Shown one piece after another: positions 50,588 to 59,279 of a stretch of DNA of 64,000 bases (position 1 is its first letter; every line of letters starts with the position of its first letter). The position numbers and the translations under genes are program-made. Origin of the DNA: Deltaproteobacteria bacterium UBA2409 (GTDB lineage: Bacteria > Bdellovibrionota_C > UBA2361 > DDRT01); assembly GCA_002343185.1 (NCBI GenBank), contig DDRT01000020.1, positions 348,125 through 412,124 on the forward strand. Direction: 5' to 3'. The notes beneath the pieces were generated by a model. That model was not told the origin of the DNA. It did not search any database and saw only the letters and a program-made list of their open reading frames with translations.

Positions 50588-51037
50588 ATGAAAACAAAAG
50601 TATTAAGAAGATATGTTGATAACATCGCTGGATTTCCTGTAGTCCTTAACAATGTCGAATTTGTTTTTTTACGTGGGGAGTGGGTACCTAAGATAAATTA
50701 TCTCCATTTAGATCGCGAGATATTAAAGCAGCTAGTATATTATCAGGGTCGCTTGACAGGCTCTCATATTCGTTTCATCAGGAGACATTTTAAAATGACC
50801 TTGAAAACGTTTGCAGAAAGATTTTGTGTTTCACATGTAGCAGTAATAAAATGGGAGAAAAAGCAAAATAAACCAACTGATATGGCATGGGGAATTGAAA
50901 AAGACATTCGAATGTTTACTCAAAGTCAAATTTCTAAAAAGCCAAAGGAGCTAGCAGTACTGTATTCCTTTTTAGAGGTAGCTCCAAAGCAAAAGAAGGT
51001 TGAGATAATTATAAATGCTATTAAGTTTGCAGCTTAG
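50588..51037 (+). CDS. HTH (XRE-like) antitoxin-type regulator
   Basis: A 149-aa protein. The N-terminal 45 residues form a small domain (FPVVLNNVEFVFLRGEWVPK). A helix-turn-helix lies at about 60-100 (RRHFKMTLKTFAERFCVSHV followed by AVIKWEKKQN), of the XRE/MqsA type. Paired with the DUF4258 gene it should be the antitoxin and autorepressor. This kind of two-gene cassette is common in mobile or accessory regions. Confidence 0.75.
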   Translation: MKTKVLRRYVDNIAGFPVVLNNVEFVFLRGEWVPKINYLHLDREILKQLVYYQGRLTGSHIRFIRRHFKMTLKTFAERFCVSHVAVIKWEKKQNKPTDMAWGIEKDIRMFTQSQISKKPKELAVLYSFLEVAPKQKKVEIIINAIKFAA

Positions 51038-51054
51038 TTCCCCGAACCTGAGCG

Positions 51055-51837
51055 TCAATTACCAGAGCTAGTGTTTTCTAAAAACAAAGGTCCACGAAGT
51101 CTTAACTTTAAAACCTTTTCTGCTTCAGGGCTCTCGTCTATAGCAATCCAGCCTCTTCCAAGCTGCTCAGCAACTACCGCTGTAGTTCCTGAGCCTGAAA
51201 ATGGATCAAGCACAATATCGCGAGGATCTGATCCAGAAAGAATTATCCTCTCTAAGAGTGCCTGTGGTTTTTGAGTAGGGTAATGAACCCGCTCGTCCTG
51301 ATTTCCTCTAAGACTTGGAATTTCCCAAACATCTCTCATTAGCGCTTCTCTATAATAGCCCTTGTCATCTTTTTTGATCTCAATATTTGAGAATCCATAT
51401 TTATGGGAGAGATAGGACTTCTCTTTTAACTGATTCCATTTTGTAACTTTTTTGTCTTTAGCAAAGAGATGAATTGTGTCGTGTTTCCTTGCAAAACCGA
51501 GCTTAGAAGTTCCCCCTGTTTTATAGCTCCATATGATCTCATTAATAAAGTTCTCTTCGCCAAAGATTGACTCAAGAAGAATTCTCAAATGAGCTGTCAT
51601 TCTATAGTCGCAATGAAGAAATATGACCCCACTAGGAAGGAGAACTCGGTGGATCTCTAAAAGAATTGATTTTAAAAATGAAAGATACTCATCTTTAGAG
51701 CTCCACTTATCTGAGTACTGAGCATCATCTGATAGTTTTCTAATGGTGCCAGTAAAAAAAGGAGGATCCAGATAGGCAAGCTGAACTTTTGTATCTATCC
51801 CTTTAAGAACTTCCTCAGATCTACCAGCTATGAACAC
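51055..51837 (-). CDS. DNA methyltransferase (amino-methylase, beta-type order)
   Basis: A 260-aa protein. The catalytic motif LAYLDPPFFTG is near the N-terminus and the SAM-binding motif VLDPFSGSGTTAVVAEQLGR near the C-terminus, the order of beta-class N6-adenine/N4-cytosine methyltransferases. HYPTQKPQALLERII is also typical. No restriction endonuclease gene is adjacent, so it is probably a solitary (regulatory) enzyme. It overlaps the AsmA gene by one base. Confidence 0.88.
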   Translation of the reverse strand: MFIAGRSEEVLKGIDTKVQLAYLDPPFFTGTIRKLSDDAQYSDKWSSKDEYLSFLKSILLEIHRVLLPSGVIFLHCDYRMTAHLRILLESIFGEENFINEIIWSYKTGGTSKLGFARKHDTIHLFAKDKKVTKWNQLKEKSYLSHKYGFSNIEIKKDDKGYYREALMRDVWEIPSLRGNQDERVHYPTQKPQALLERIILSGSDPRDIVLDPFSGSGTTAVVAEQLGRGWIAIDESPEAEKVLKLRLRGPLFLENTSSGN

Positions 51838-53483
51838 TAAAAACCTAAACCCCCTAGAAAATCCTTGATCTTCTCACCTTTTTTGCCAGATAGAGCCTTA
51901 TCAAGAGCTTGAACAGCAGCTTCCTTTAATGCCCCACGAAGTAGTTTATCTGTTTTTACTTTTACGGATGATTTACCATCTCTCATAGTAATTGTTACAA
52001 AAAGCTCTAAAGAACCTGAACTATTTAAAAACCCTGAGCCACCTTTTAGTTTTGACACTATATATTCACTAAGATCTTTAGGTAGGCTCATCGTTAGATT
52101 AATATCTCCATCTTTTTTACTCGGAGTAATAACCCCTTCTCCAGTTACTGCAAAAAGGGTTGAGTCAGCCTTGATATTTGAAAGTTTAATCGCTGAACCA
52201 TTGCCTAAAAAATTTAAGCTTAAAGATTTAATTTTTGTTGAGTCTTCTGATAGGGCAGTTTGATACTGAGTGGGTAAATTAGCGTACAAAACTTCCTTCA
52301 AGATCGGCACATCCTTCAGCTCACCCATAACTTCCCCAAAAAGATTAAACCCAGGGACACTTAAAGATGAAACAGAAAGGTTCCCAAGACCTGCAAAATC
52401 GTTAGGGAAAAGTCTGAATTTATTTAGAGTTAACTGTGTAATCTCACCCTGAAGCGATAAGGGTGACTTAGCTAGCGGGAGGAGTTGTGGGATCTGAAGC
52501 CTATTTCCAGTAAGTGAAAGCTCACTTTGATCTCCGAAAAGGGAAACTTTGCCACCAGCAACTTCAATATTAAGCTTGTCAATTTTCGGAGTTTTAAAAT
52601 CTAGTACCGAAACTATTCCCTCAAGGCTTATTGGAGCACTATTAAAGCCAAGCTTAACTTCTGATAGGTTAACTTTTGTAATTTTATCTGCTTGTGAGAG
52701 ATTTACTTTTCCATTTAAACCAGAAACCGCAGGGTTTTTAAGACTCAGGTCTTTTAGGATAATATCAAGAGTACTTTTATCGCTTAATGAATAGTCACCC
52801 TTAATTGATATTACCCCTCCATTGGAGAATATTTCTAAACTAGGTGTTGAGACCTTGCCTTTAGAGTATTTTAGCTCTGAGGACTGAAAACTTAGATTAT
52901 TCTCGCTTTGAACCAAAGCTGATCCATTTAAGTTACTAAGAGTAGTGACCCCGCTATCAAGAGCTATGTTAGTAGTGACCTCGAGTTTCTCAACTTTATG
53001 AGCACCTTTAGTAATAGATAGATCGCTAGCTTTGAAAGATTCGATATTAATGCCAAGAGGGCTCGTTGTACTTTCTGTTTTATTCTCCTCATTTGTTTTT
53101 GTCATTTGATTTGTTTGAGGAGTATTCTGTGTTTTATTAGCCTCTTTAAGATCAATTTTAGTTTTTGATACCTCAACTGACCTGACTTGAATCTGTCCTT
53201 TAAGAAGTGGAAAAAGCTCTAAAGAAGATTTTAAAAGCTCACCATTTATCTCTGCTTGCGGATTCTTTACTGAAAAATTCTTTACAGTAAGAGTAGGGGA
53301 GAAAAGGCCATCAAGGGAAAGGGATTCAAATTGAAGATCTACACCTGTTTTATTTTTTATCTCAGAAACGAGAGTTGGTTTTATCGTTGCAAAAATAAGA
53401 TCTAGTTTTGTACTTAAAATGTAAGTTCCAACTCCAAGACCAATTAAAATTATTATTCCAGAAATAATTAGTACTTTTTTCAT
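51837..53483 (-). CDS. AsmA-family protein
   Basis: A 548-aa protein with one N-terminal membrane helix (VLIISGIIILIGLGVGTYIL) and a long periplasmic beta-rich region. The start KNKTGVDLQFESLSLDGLFS and the VKNFSVKNP block fit AsmA-like proteins, which belong to the bridge-like lipid transfer group and help move phospholipids to the outer membrane. A Thr/Gln/Asn-rich insert (about 115-145) looks disordered. The neighbouring lipid A genes fit an outer-membrane role. Confidence 0.75.
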   Translation of the reverse strand: MKKVLIISGIIILIGLGVGTYILSTKLDLIFATIKPTLVSEIKNKTGVDLQFESLSLDGLFSPTLTVKNFSVKNPQAEINGELLKSSLELFPLLKGQIQVRSVEVSKTKIDLKEANKTQNTPQTNQMTKTNEENKTESTTSPLGINIESFKASDLSITKGAHKVEKLEVTTNIALDSGVTTLSNLNGSALVQSENNLSFQSSELKYSKGKVSTPSLEIFSNGGVISIKGDYSLSDKSTLDIILKDLSLKNPAVSGLNGKVNLSQADKITKVNLSEVKLGFNSAPISLEGIVSVLDFKTPKIDKLNIEVAGGKVSLFGDQSELSLTGNRLQIPQLLPLAKSPLSLQGEITQLTLNKFRLFPNDFAGLGNLSVSSLSVPGFNLFGEVMGELKDVPILKEVLYANLPTQYQTALSEDSTKIKSLSLNFLGNGSAIKLSNIKADSTLFAVTGEGVITPSKKDGDINLTMSLPKDLSEYIVSKLKGGSGFLNSSGSLELFVTITMRDGKSSVKVKTDKLLRGALKEAAVQALDKALSGKKGEKIKDFLGGLGF

Positions 53484-53542
53484 CCTGCTCTTTATAACAT
53501 GAATTAATTGAAAGCGGGATCGAGGGGGAGAGGGGTTTGTTT

Positions 53543-53592
53543 GGTCAGTCTTTCTTGTCCTCCGTAGCTTCAGCGAAGGGGGAAGACTGACC
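53543..53592. repeat. Inverted repeat with 10-bp arms
   Basis: GGTCAGTCTT (53543-53552) and AAGACTGACC (53583-53592) are perfect inverted arms. The loop contains TCCGTAGCTTCAGCGAAGG, which resembles the CGTAGCTTC core of the composite repeat near 33000. Located between the divergent AsmA and ABC transporter genes. Confidence 0.65.
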
Positions 53593-53615
53593 TTATAATT
53601 AGGTCATGTTAAAAA

Positions 53616-53672
53616 CCTGACCAGGCAGCTGCTAGCATTTGTCTGGTCCGGCCTCCCAGGGGTGACCCCCAA
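53616..53672. repeat. GGGGTCAGGC-type intergenic repeat
   Basis: CCTGACCAGGCAGCTGCTAG (53616 on), then CATTTGTCTGGTCCGGCC and GGGGTGACCCCC. It aligns with 60820-60874 (reverse orientation) and 61576-61629. Located upstream of the msbA-like gene. Confidence 0.75.
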
Positions 53673-53710
53673 GCTAAATCCCCATATCAGCTGCATCCAA
53701 TCCATTTTTA

Positions 53711-55447
53711 ATGTATAACCAACTTCTTGTGAAAAGGTTATTTACATATCTAAAACCATACCGCGCTGAGTTCATTTTAGGGCTCTTCTGTATGGTTTTA
53801 TTTGGAGCCAGTGATGGAGCAATTCCATTCCTGGTCAAATATATCCTTGATGGAGTTTTTGCAGATCAAAATAAACAACTCCTGACGTTACTTCCTATTT
53901 TAATAATCGCCTTTGCTCTCTTAAGGGGCGCTTTTGGTTTTGGTCAAGAGATCCTAATGTCAAGAATTGGCCACAAAATTGTCCGCGATCTTCGGTCTCA
54001 ATTGAATAAACATATCTTAACCCTTCATCCAGGATATTTTGTTGAGTTTGGTTCTGCAGGGTTAGTCTCAAGAGTCAGTAACGACACCCTTCAGGCAAAG
54101 ACTCTTCTTACTGAGTCGATTGCTTCAGTGATAAGAGATTCAATTAGGATAGTAGGATTAATATGTGCAGCAATCTATCTTGATCCAATTTTAGCATTAA
54201 TCGGCTTAGTTGCCTTTCCGTTAGGCGTTTATCCTGTGATGCGGATCGGTAAAAGAATGCGTGCATTAGGAAAGAGAGGGCAGGAAAGCGTAGGAGCGCT
54301 CAGCACTCTTCTACAAAGCACTATAATTGGTGGAAAAGTTGTTAGAGTTTTTGGAAGAGAACCATACGAAGAGAAGCGATTTGATGAGGAGAATACAAGA
54401 CTATTTCGCACTATGGTTAAAGGCGATACCGCAAAAGCCCTAACAACTCCGATTAATGAATTTTTAGGGGCAATAGCGATCTCAGCTGTTCTTCTATATG
54501 GAGGGCTAACAGTAATAAACGGAACTAGAACCCAAGGAGATTTCATTGCCTTTTTACTCTCACTTTTTCTTCTTTACGACCCATTTAAAAGACTAAGTAA
54601 AGTTCATGCTTCAATGCAGCAGGCTCTTGGAGCGCTTGACCGAATTTTTGATCTTCTTGATACAAAACCTGCTATAATCGATCCAGTTACAACTAAACCA
54701 TTTCCATCATATACAGAGATAAAGTTCAAAAATGTAACATTTAGATACCCTAATCAAGAGGTTTACGCCTTAAATGATGTTTCTCTCGATATTCCTCAAG
54801 GATCAACAGTTGCATTTGTTGGGTTCTCGGGCTCCGGAAAAAGTACAGCAGTTGATCTAATTCCAAGATTTTTAGACCCAAATAAGGGAGAGGTTACTGT
54901 TGGCTCAGTTAATGTTAATCAACTAAAACTTTCAGAGTTGAGATCTAAGATCGCTATGGTCTCTCAACATACATTTTTATTTCATGACACGGTATTCGAA
55001 AATATAAGATATGGCGATCTAAATTCTACAAAAGAAGAGATCGAATCAGCTGCTAAGAGTGCTTTCGCTCATGATTTTATCTCTGCACTACCTGATGGCT
55101 ATAACACAATGGTTGGAGAAGGAGGTTTTGCATTAAGCGGTGGTGAGCGGCAAAGGATCGCTATTGCTAGAGCCATCTTGAAGAACGCTCCAATTTTAAT
55201 ACTTGATGAGGCAACTGCCTCTCTTGATAATCGCTCTGAAAGAGAGGTTCAAGAGGCGTTATCAAGACTTATGGTTGGAAAGACCTCGATTGTAATTGCA
55301 CATAGACTTTCAACAGTTTTGGGTGCAGATAAGATCTTTGTTTTTGAAGAGGGTAGGATCGTGGAGTCTGGAACTCACGAAGAGCTACTCAGTCGAAGTG
55401 GGCTTTACTATAGACTATACAATGAAGGAAAAACTGCTGGGGTATAG
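53711..55447 (+). CDS. msbA: MsbA-like lipid A/phospholipid ABC exporter
   Basis: A 578-aa half-transporter. Six membrane helices in residues 1-320 (ABC membrane type 1) are followed by an ATPase domain with Walker A GFSGSGKST, signature LSGGERQRIAIARA, Walker B ILILDEAT and the switch His in IAHRLS. The length and the location before DUF374, waaA and lpxK fit MsbA, which flips lipid A precursors across the inner membrane. Other peptide/lipid exporters of the same subfamily cannot be excluded from sequence alone. Confidence 0.88.
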   Translation: MYNQLLVKRLFTYLKPYRAEFILGLFCMVLFGASDGAIPFLVKYILDGVFADQNKQLLTLLPILIIAFALLRGAFGFGQEILMSRIGHKIVRDLRSQLNKHILTLHPGYFVEFGSAGLVSRVSNDTLQAKTLLTESIASVIRDSIRIVGLICAAIYLDPILALIGLVAFPLGVYPVMRIGKRMRALGKRGQESVGALSTLLQSTIIGGKVVRVFGREPYEEKRFDEENTRLFRTMVKGDTAKALTTPINEFLGAIAISAVLLYGGLTVINGTRTQGDFIAFLLSLFLLYDPFKRLSKVHASMQQALGALDRIFDLLDTKPAIIDPVTTKPFPSYTEIKFKNVTFRYPNQEVYALNDVSLDIPQGSTVAFVGFSGSGKSTAVDLIPRFLDPNKGEVTVGSVNVNQLKLSELRSKIAMVSQHTFLFHDTVFENIRYGDLNSTKEEIESAAKSAFAHDFISALPDGYNTMVGEGGFALSGGERQRIAIARAILKNAPILILDEATASLDNRSEREVQEALSRLMVGKTSIVIAHRLSTVLGADKIFVFEEGRIVESGTHEELLSRSGLYYRLYNEGKTAGV

Positions 55448-56042
55448 CGCAGGGGTCTTTTTACGAATGCTTGGTTCAACCTGGCATTATGTAAGAAGAG
55501 ACTGGGAAACTTGCGAACTATTAAAAGGTGATAAGCCTATAATCTATGCTTTCTGGCACGCTGAGCAATTGATGTTTCCAAGTGCCTTTAAGTTGTATCA
55601 GAGAAAATTTCAAAAACGAATGATTTATACTCTAATTAGTGCTCATAAAGATGGTAGAATAATAGCGAATGCAATAAAACTTTTTGGACTCGGTTCTGTA
55701 AAAGGATCTTCAAGTAAACGAGGAGGTCAAGCACTTCTTGAGCTTGTAAGAAAACTTGAAAATGGTTCAGATGTTGCCTTTACACCTGATGGCCCACGTG
55801 GACCAAAGAATGTTGCAAAATCTGGAGCTATAGAGGCTTCAAAGCTTTCAGGTGCCCCAATATTACCTGTTGGGTGTGCTGCAAAGAATGCATGGCGAGC
55901 AAAAAGCTGGGATGAAATGGTGGTGCCCTATCCATTTTCGAAGGTTGCCTGTGTAATTGGAGAGCCTTTATATAATGCAACAGAAAGTACTCTCACTGAG
56001 GCGATCAATAAAGTATCATTAGAGGCAAAAAATGCTTTATGA
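55422..56042 (+). CDS. DUF374 lysophospholipid acyltransferase-like protein
   Basis: A 206-aa protein from the ATG at 55422, which overlaps msbA by 26 bases; the frame is open further upstream inside msbA, but that part is unlikely to be coding. YAFWHAEQLMFP (Hx4-like motif), ISAHKDGRIIANAIKLFGL and FTPDGPRGP are typical of DUF374 proteins, related to LpxL/LpxM lipid A acyltransferases. It likely adds an acyl chain during lipid A or phospholipid synthesis. It overlaps waaA by 11 bases. Confidence 0.85.
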   Translation: MKEKLLGYSAGVFLRMLGSTWHYVRRDWETCELLKGDKPIIYAFWHAEQLMFPSAFKLYQRKFQKRMIYTLISAHKDGRIIANAIKLFGLGSVKGSSSKRGGQALLELVRKLENGSDVAFTPDGPRGPKNVAKSGAIEASKLSGAPILPVGCAAKNAWRAKSWDEMVVPYPFSKVACVIGEPLYNATESTLTEAINKVSLEAKNAL

Positions 56043-57135
56043 AATAGCTGTAACCCTTGCTGCGCCGTTTATCGCCTTAGGAATGATTTTTTCAAAAAGA
56101 GGTAGAGAAAGACTTCTTCAAAGGTTTGGCTTTATTAACGCTGCTGGGGACTTCTGGGCTCATGGTGCATCAGTGGGCGAGGTTAAAGGACTGAACCCAA
56201 TCTTAAATAGACTTACAGAAACGCCATTTATCACTTCAATTTCTCCTACTGCTAAGGCTTCAGCACTTTTGCCATTTGATTCAAGAGTTTTCTTGAAGCC
56301 GATCTTTAATCAGATAAAACCAAAAGCATTGATTATTTCTGAATCAGATATTTGGCCCGTTCTAATTAATGAAGCATTCAAAAGAGATATTCCAATATTT
56401 TATGTTAATACAAGAGTAACTGAGTCAGGTTTTAACAGAATAAAAAAAAGTAATCTGTTGAAAAAGTCCTTACATAATGTGAAGTTCTTTTTCTGTGAAG
56501 ACATAAACACTGAGAATAGACTTAAACTTTTAGGATTTAATAACGTTTCAGTAGAAGGTAATGCAAAGTATGAGCTTATTGCCGATTCTAATCCAAAATC
56601 ACTTGAATTTCTAAAACAGGCAGATTCTCCATTTATTACCCTAGCAAGTATTCATCCTGGTGAAGAGAGGGTGCTTTTCCCAGTGTTGAAGGAGATTTTA
56701 TCTGATAAAATTTTGGTAGTTGCTCCAAGACATAAAGAACGGATCAAATATTTTGAGGATATTCTACGTAAAGAATTTAAAGGGGTAACAAAGTTTTCAG
56801 AAGGAAAGTGGGGAAAGATTCTTCTGATTGATACTTTTGGAGATCTTGGAATTTTCTTAGAGAACTCATTTTTAGCTGTAATCTGCGGTAGTTTTATCCC
56901 AGGCATCGGGGGACATAACCCACTTGAAGGGAAAAAAGTTCCTACAGTTATTGGTCCTTATCATGAGAAGGTTTCATCGTTAGTTTTGCCCGATTGGGTC
57001 GGAGCGGATAAGATTAAAAAAGCCGTTCAAGATGCGAGTTTTAGGGAAAAAATAAAATTGGAACTGTCTTCTGTTTATGAGAGTCAAAAAGGGGTCGGTG
57101 AAAGAGTGGCTAATAAGATAATTGAGATGATTTAA
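56032..57135 (+). CDS. waaA: Kdo transferase
   Basis: A 367-aa GT-B enzyme. The start has a hydrophobic anchor (MLYEIAVTLAAPFIALGMIF), then FWAHGASVGEVKG with the catalytic Glu, LIISESDIWPVLI, and the C-terminal donor site (CGSFIPGIGGHNPLEG). WaaA links Kdo sugars to lipid IVA in LPS synthesis. It is shorter than E. coli WaaA (425 aa). Directly followed by lpxK with no gap. Confidence 0.92.
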   Translation: MLYEIAVTLAAPFIALGMIFSKRGRERLLQRFGFINAAGDFWAHGASVGEVKGLNPILNRLTETPFITSISPTAKASALLPFDSRVFLKPIFNQIKPKALIISESDIWPVLINEAFKRDIPIFYVNTRVTESGFNRIKKSNLLKKSLHNVKFFFCEDINTENRLKLLGFNNVSVEGNAKYELIADSNPKSLEFLKQADSPFITLASIHPGEERVLFPVLKEILSDKILVVAPRHKERIKYFEDILRKEFKGVTKFSEGKWGKILLIDTFGDLGIFLENSFLAVICGSFIPGIGGHNPLEGKKVPTVIGPYHEKVSSLVLPDWVGADKIKKAVQDASFREKIKLELSSVYESQKGVGERVANKIIEMI

Positions 57136-57981
57136 GTGAAGTGGTTTTTGTCGAAAGTATTTTGGTTAGTTACGGAGATTAGAAACTGGCTATTCGATAG
57201 TGGGGTATTTAGAACAACAAAAATTTCACTTCCTGTAGTGTCAGTTGGTAACATACATGTTGGAGGGACGGGTAAAACTCCTTTGGTAATCTTCCTGGCT
57301 TTGGAGTTAAAGAAAAAAGGGTACAGACCAGTAGTTCTTTCACGTGGCTATAAAGGCCGATTAGCTGGGCCCCATATTGTAGATGGAAATGATTCTTACA
57401 CTGACGTTGGAGATGAGCCGATTCTTATAAAACGTAAAGCAGCTGTTCCTGTTGTAATATCAAAAGATAGAGTTAAGGGTGCTAAGTTTATTGAAGAAAA
57501 AGACTTAGGAGATCTTGTAATTCTTGATGATGGGTTTCAGCACAGATGGCTTTATAGGGATGTAAACATTCTAATTCTTCCATCAGAAACTGGTTCTCTT
57601 TTGCCGCTTGGAACCCTCCGTGAGGATATAAAGAATAGATCAAGAGCTGATATTATTATAGATAATCCTGAGAGGGTTTATTACCTTCATGCAAAAAATC
57701 CAACCCCTTCCCTTGTTTTACAGCCTTTGACTTTAGTAACCGGAATTGCAAATCCAAGCAGAGTTAAAAGCTCGATCGAAAAACTTGGATTTAAGGTTGG
57801 CGAGTTTATTACATTCCCTGATCATCACCCATTTTCAATCAAAGAGCGTGAAAAATATAAAGATGCAGTCACAACAGAGAAAGATCTAGTAAGATTCCCT
57901 GAAGCGCGGGCATATGTTGGTTATGATGTAAGAGTGCCAGGTCTAGTGGATGAGATTGTTGAGAGATTAAGGCTTTTATAA
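57136..57981 (+). CDS. lpxK: Tetraacyldisaccharide 4'-kinase
   Basis: A 281-aa protein with GTG start immediately after the waaA stop. The P-loop is VGNIHVGGTGKTPLV; GDEPILI and LDDGFQHRWLYRDVNI follow, all conserved in LpxK. It adds the 4'-phosphate of lipid A. The start MKWFLSKVFWLVTEIRNWLF is the usual membrane-associated helix. At 281 aa it is somewhat shorter than E. coli LpxK (328 aa), mainly at the C-terminus. With msbA, DUF374 and waaA it makes a compact lipid A/Kdo operon. Confidence 0.92.
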   Translation: MKWFLSKVFWLVTEIRNWLFDSGVFRTTKISLPVVSVGNIHVGGTGKTPLVIFLALELKKKGYRPVVLSRGYKGRLAGPHIVDGNDSYTDVGDEPILIKRKAAVPVVISKDRVKGAKFIEEKDLGDLVILDDGFQHRWLYRDVNILILPSETGSLLPLGTLREDIKNRSRADIIIDNPERVYYLHAKNPTPSLVLQPLTLVTGIANPSRVKSSIEKLGFKVGEFITFPDHHPFSIKEREKYKDAVTTEKDLVRFPEARAYVGYDVRVPGLVDEIVERLRLL

Positions 57982-58009
57982 CAGAGTCTACACTGATAAA
58001 TCTTTAGGA

Positions 58010-58050
58010 CACAGAGTGGTTACTCTGTGAAACTCTGAGAACTCTGCGTT
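58010..58050. repeat. CTCTGTG hairpin repeat, copy 2
   Basis: CACAGAGT (58010-58017) and ACTCTGTG (58022-58029) form an 8-bp stem with a GGTT loop. The right part ACTCTGTGAAACTCTG and onward matches 28680-28708 with two differences. It lies between the convergent lpxK and HD hydrolase genes and may act as a terminator. Confidence 0.6.
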
Positions 58051-58082
58051 AAAGCTAAAGTACCTTTCTGAATAGAAAGTCT

Positions 58083-59279
58083 CTACAGTCTCTCTTTTGC
58101 CTCCTGTGGCATAACGAGCCACTCTTTTAAAACGCTCCCAGATACAAGAGCCTTATAAAGTGGATCCGCATCAATTAATTTTTTTATCTCGCCATTTTCG
58201 TAAACAACAGGCATTGCATGTCCTGTGTCGCCTGTATCATGTGTTTTGATCTCAAAAAGATAATACTGAGGTGGAAGACCAAGAGATTCTAAAATCTTTC
58301 TAGCACTTTCGATTTTTTCAACCTCTCTTACAGTCTTAAATAATCTTCTATTTAATATTCTTGAGGCAAGATCTTTTACAACTTGGTCTCTACTTTCAGT
58401 AGCCCATTTAAAAACATGAAATTTCCACCAGCTCTCTCTCATTGCGAATATATCCGTTAATGACAAATCCTTCGGAGAGGAAGTTTTTAAAACCCGCTCC
58501 ATCACATCATCTGAATAGTACTCATCTATGTCTCTAAGTCTTTTAACAAGTGCAACATTAAGAGTATCAGCAGCAAGAATTACTCTGTGTTGATAGATCT
58601 GTCGGTACATCGCATGTCTTGAAACTGCAAAGTGCATCATAGCATCCAGTCTGTTTTCTTTAAGAGCAAGTTCCCCTGATTTTGTAATTACCATTGCATC
58701 TAAAAGTGCCGGGATGTTGTATTCTCCATACTGAACACCAGCCAAAATGCTATCGACCATGCACCAATTTCCTCTATCAACATTCCATCCTCCACCTGAG
58801 ATGATCTGCCAGGTCCATGGGGGAAGTGAGGGGTCTTCACTTAATATTTTTTGTATTGTTGAGGTTAAATCTCCGGTAATAGAGCTTAGGTCTTCTTTTA
58901 TAATCTTTGATGATATCTCTTCATGAATATCCTCTTCGCCTGGGAACCAGGTTTTGAATGCAGTATGGGATCCGGGAGCAAGATGGCCTATATCATGCAA
59001 TATAGCAGCAGCAGCTACTGCTTCTTCAAATTCCGCAACCTCTTTAAACTTTTCTCTTAAGCTCTTCATTAGTGAGATAGCCAGATATGCAACCCCAACT
59101 GAATGACCAAACCTTGAGTGTTCTGAGAACATATAAACAAGTCTTGTGTTAGCTGTTTGAGAGATATCTCTTAATCTTTGAAACCAGGGGGTATCAATTA
59201 GTTTTAAAACTAATCTGTCCGGAGCACGGTTAGGGTCAAAGCTTACAAGCTGATGAACAACATCTGCAAAAGAGATCAT
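58083..59279 (-). CDS. HD-superfamily phosphohydrolase (dGTPase-like/YdhJ type)
   Basis: A 398-aa protein. SRFGHSVGVAYLAISLM and ILHDIGHLAPGSH hold the H...HD...D metal ligands of HD-domain phosphohydrolases; the start DTPWFQRLRDISQTANTRLV is typical of the subgroup related to dNTP triphosphohydrolases. The natural substrate is not known. It overlaps the RibBA-like gene upstream by four bases. Confidence 0.85.
   Translation of the reverse strand: MISFADVVHQLVSFDPNRAPDRLVLKLIDTPWFQRLRDISQTANTRLVYMFSEHSRFGHSVGVAYLAISLMKSLREKFKEVAEFEEAVAAAAILHDIGHLAPGSHTAFKTWFPGEEDIHEEISSKIIKEDLSSITGDLTSTIQKILSEDPSLPPWTWQIISGGGWNVDRGNWCMVDSILAGVQYGEYNIPALLDAMVITKSGELALKENRLDAMMHFAVSRHAMYRQIYQHRVILAADTLNVALVKRLRDIDEYYSDDVMERVLKTSSPKDLSLTDIFAMRESWWKFHVFKWATESRDQVVKDLASRILNRRLFKTVREVEKIESARKILESLGLPPQYYLFEIKTHDTGDTGHAMPVVYENGEIKKLIDADPLYKALVSGSVLKEWLVMPQEAKERL

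Noticed and set aside
55296..55421. N-terminal extension of the DUF374 protein
   Set aside because: It lies within the msbA coding region in another frame; the ATG at 55422 gives the usual family length.
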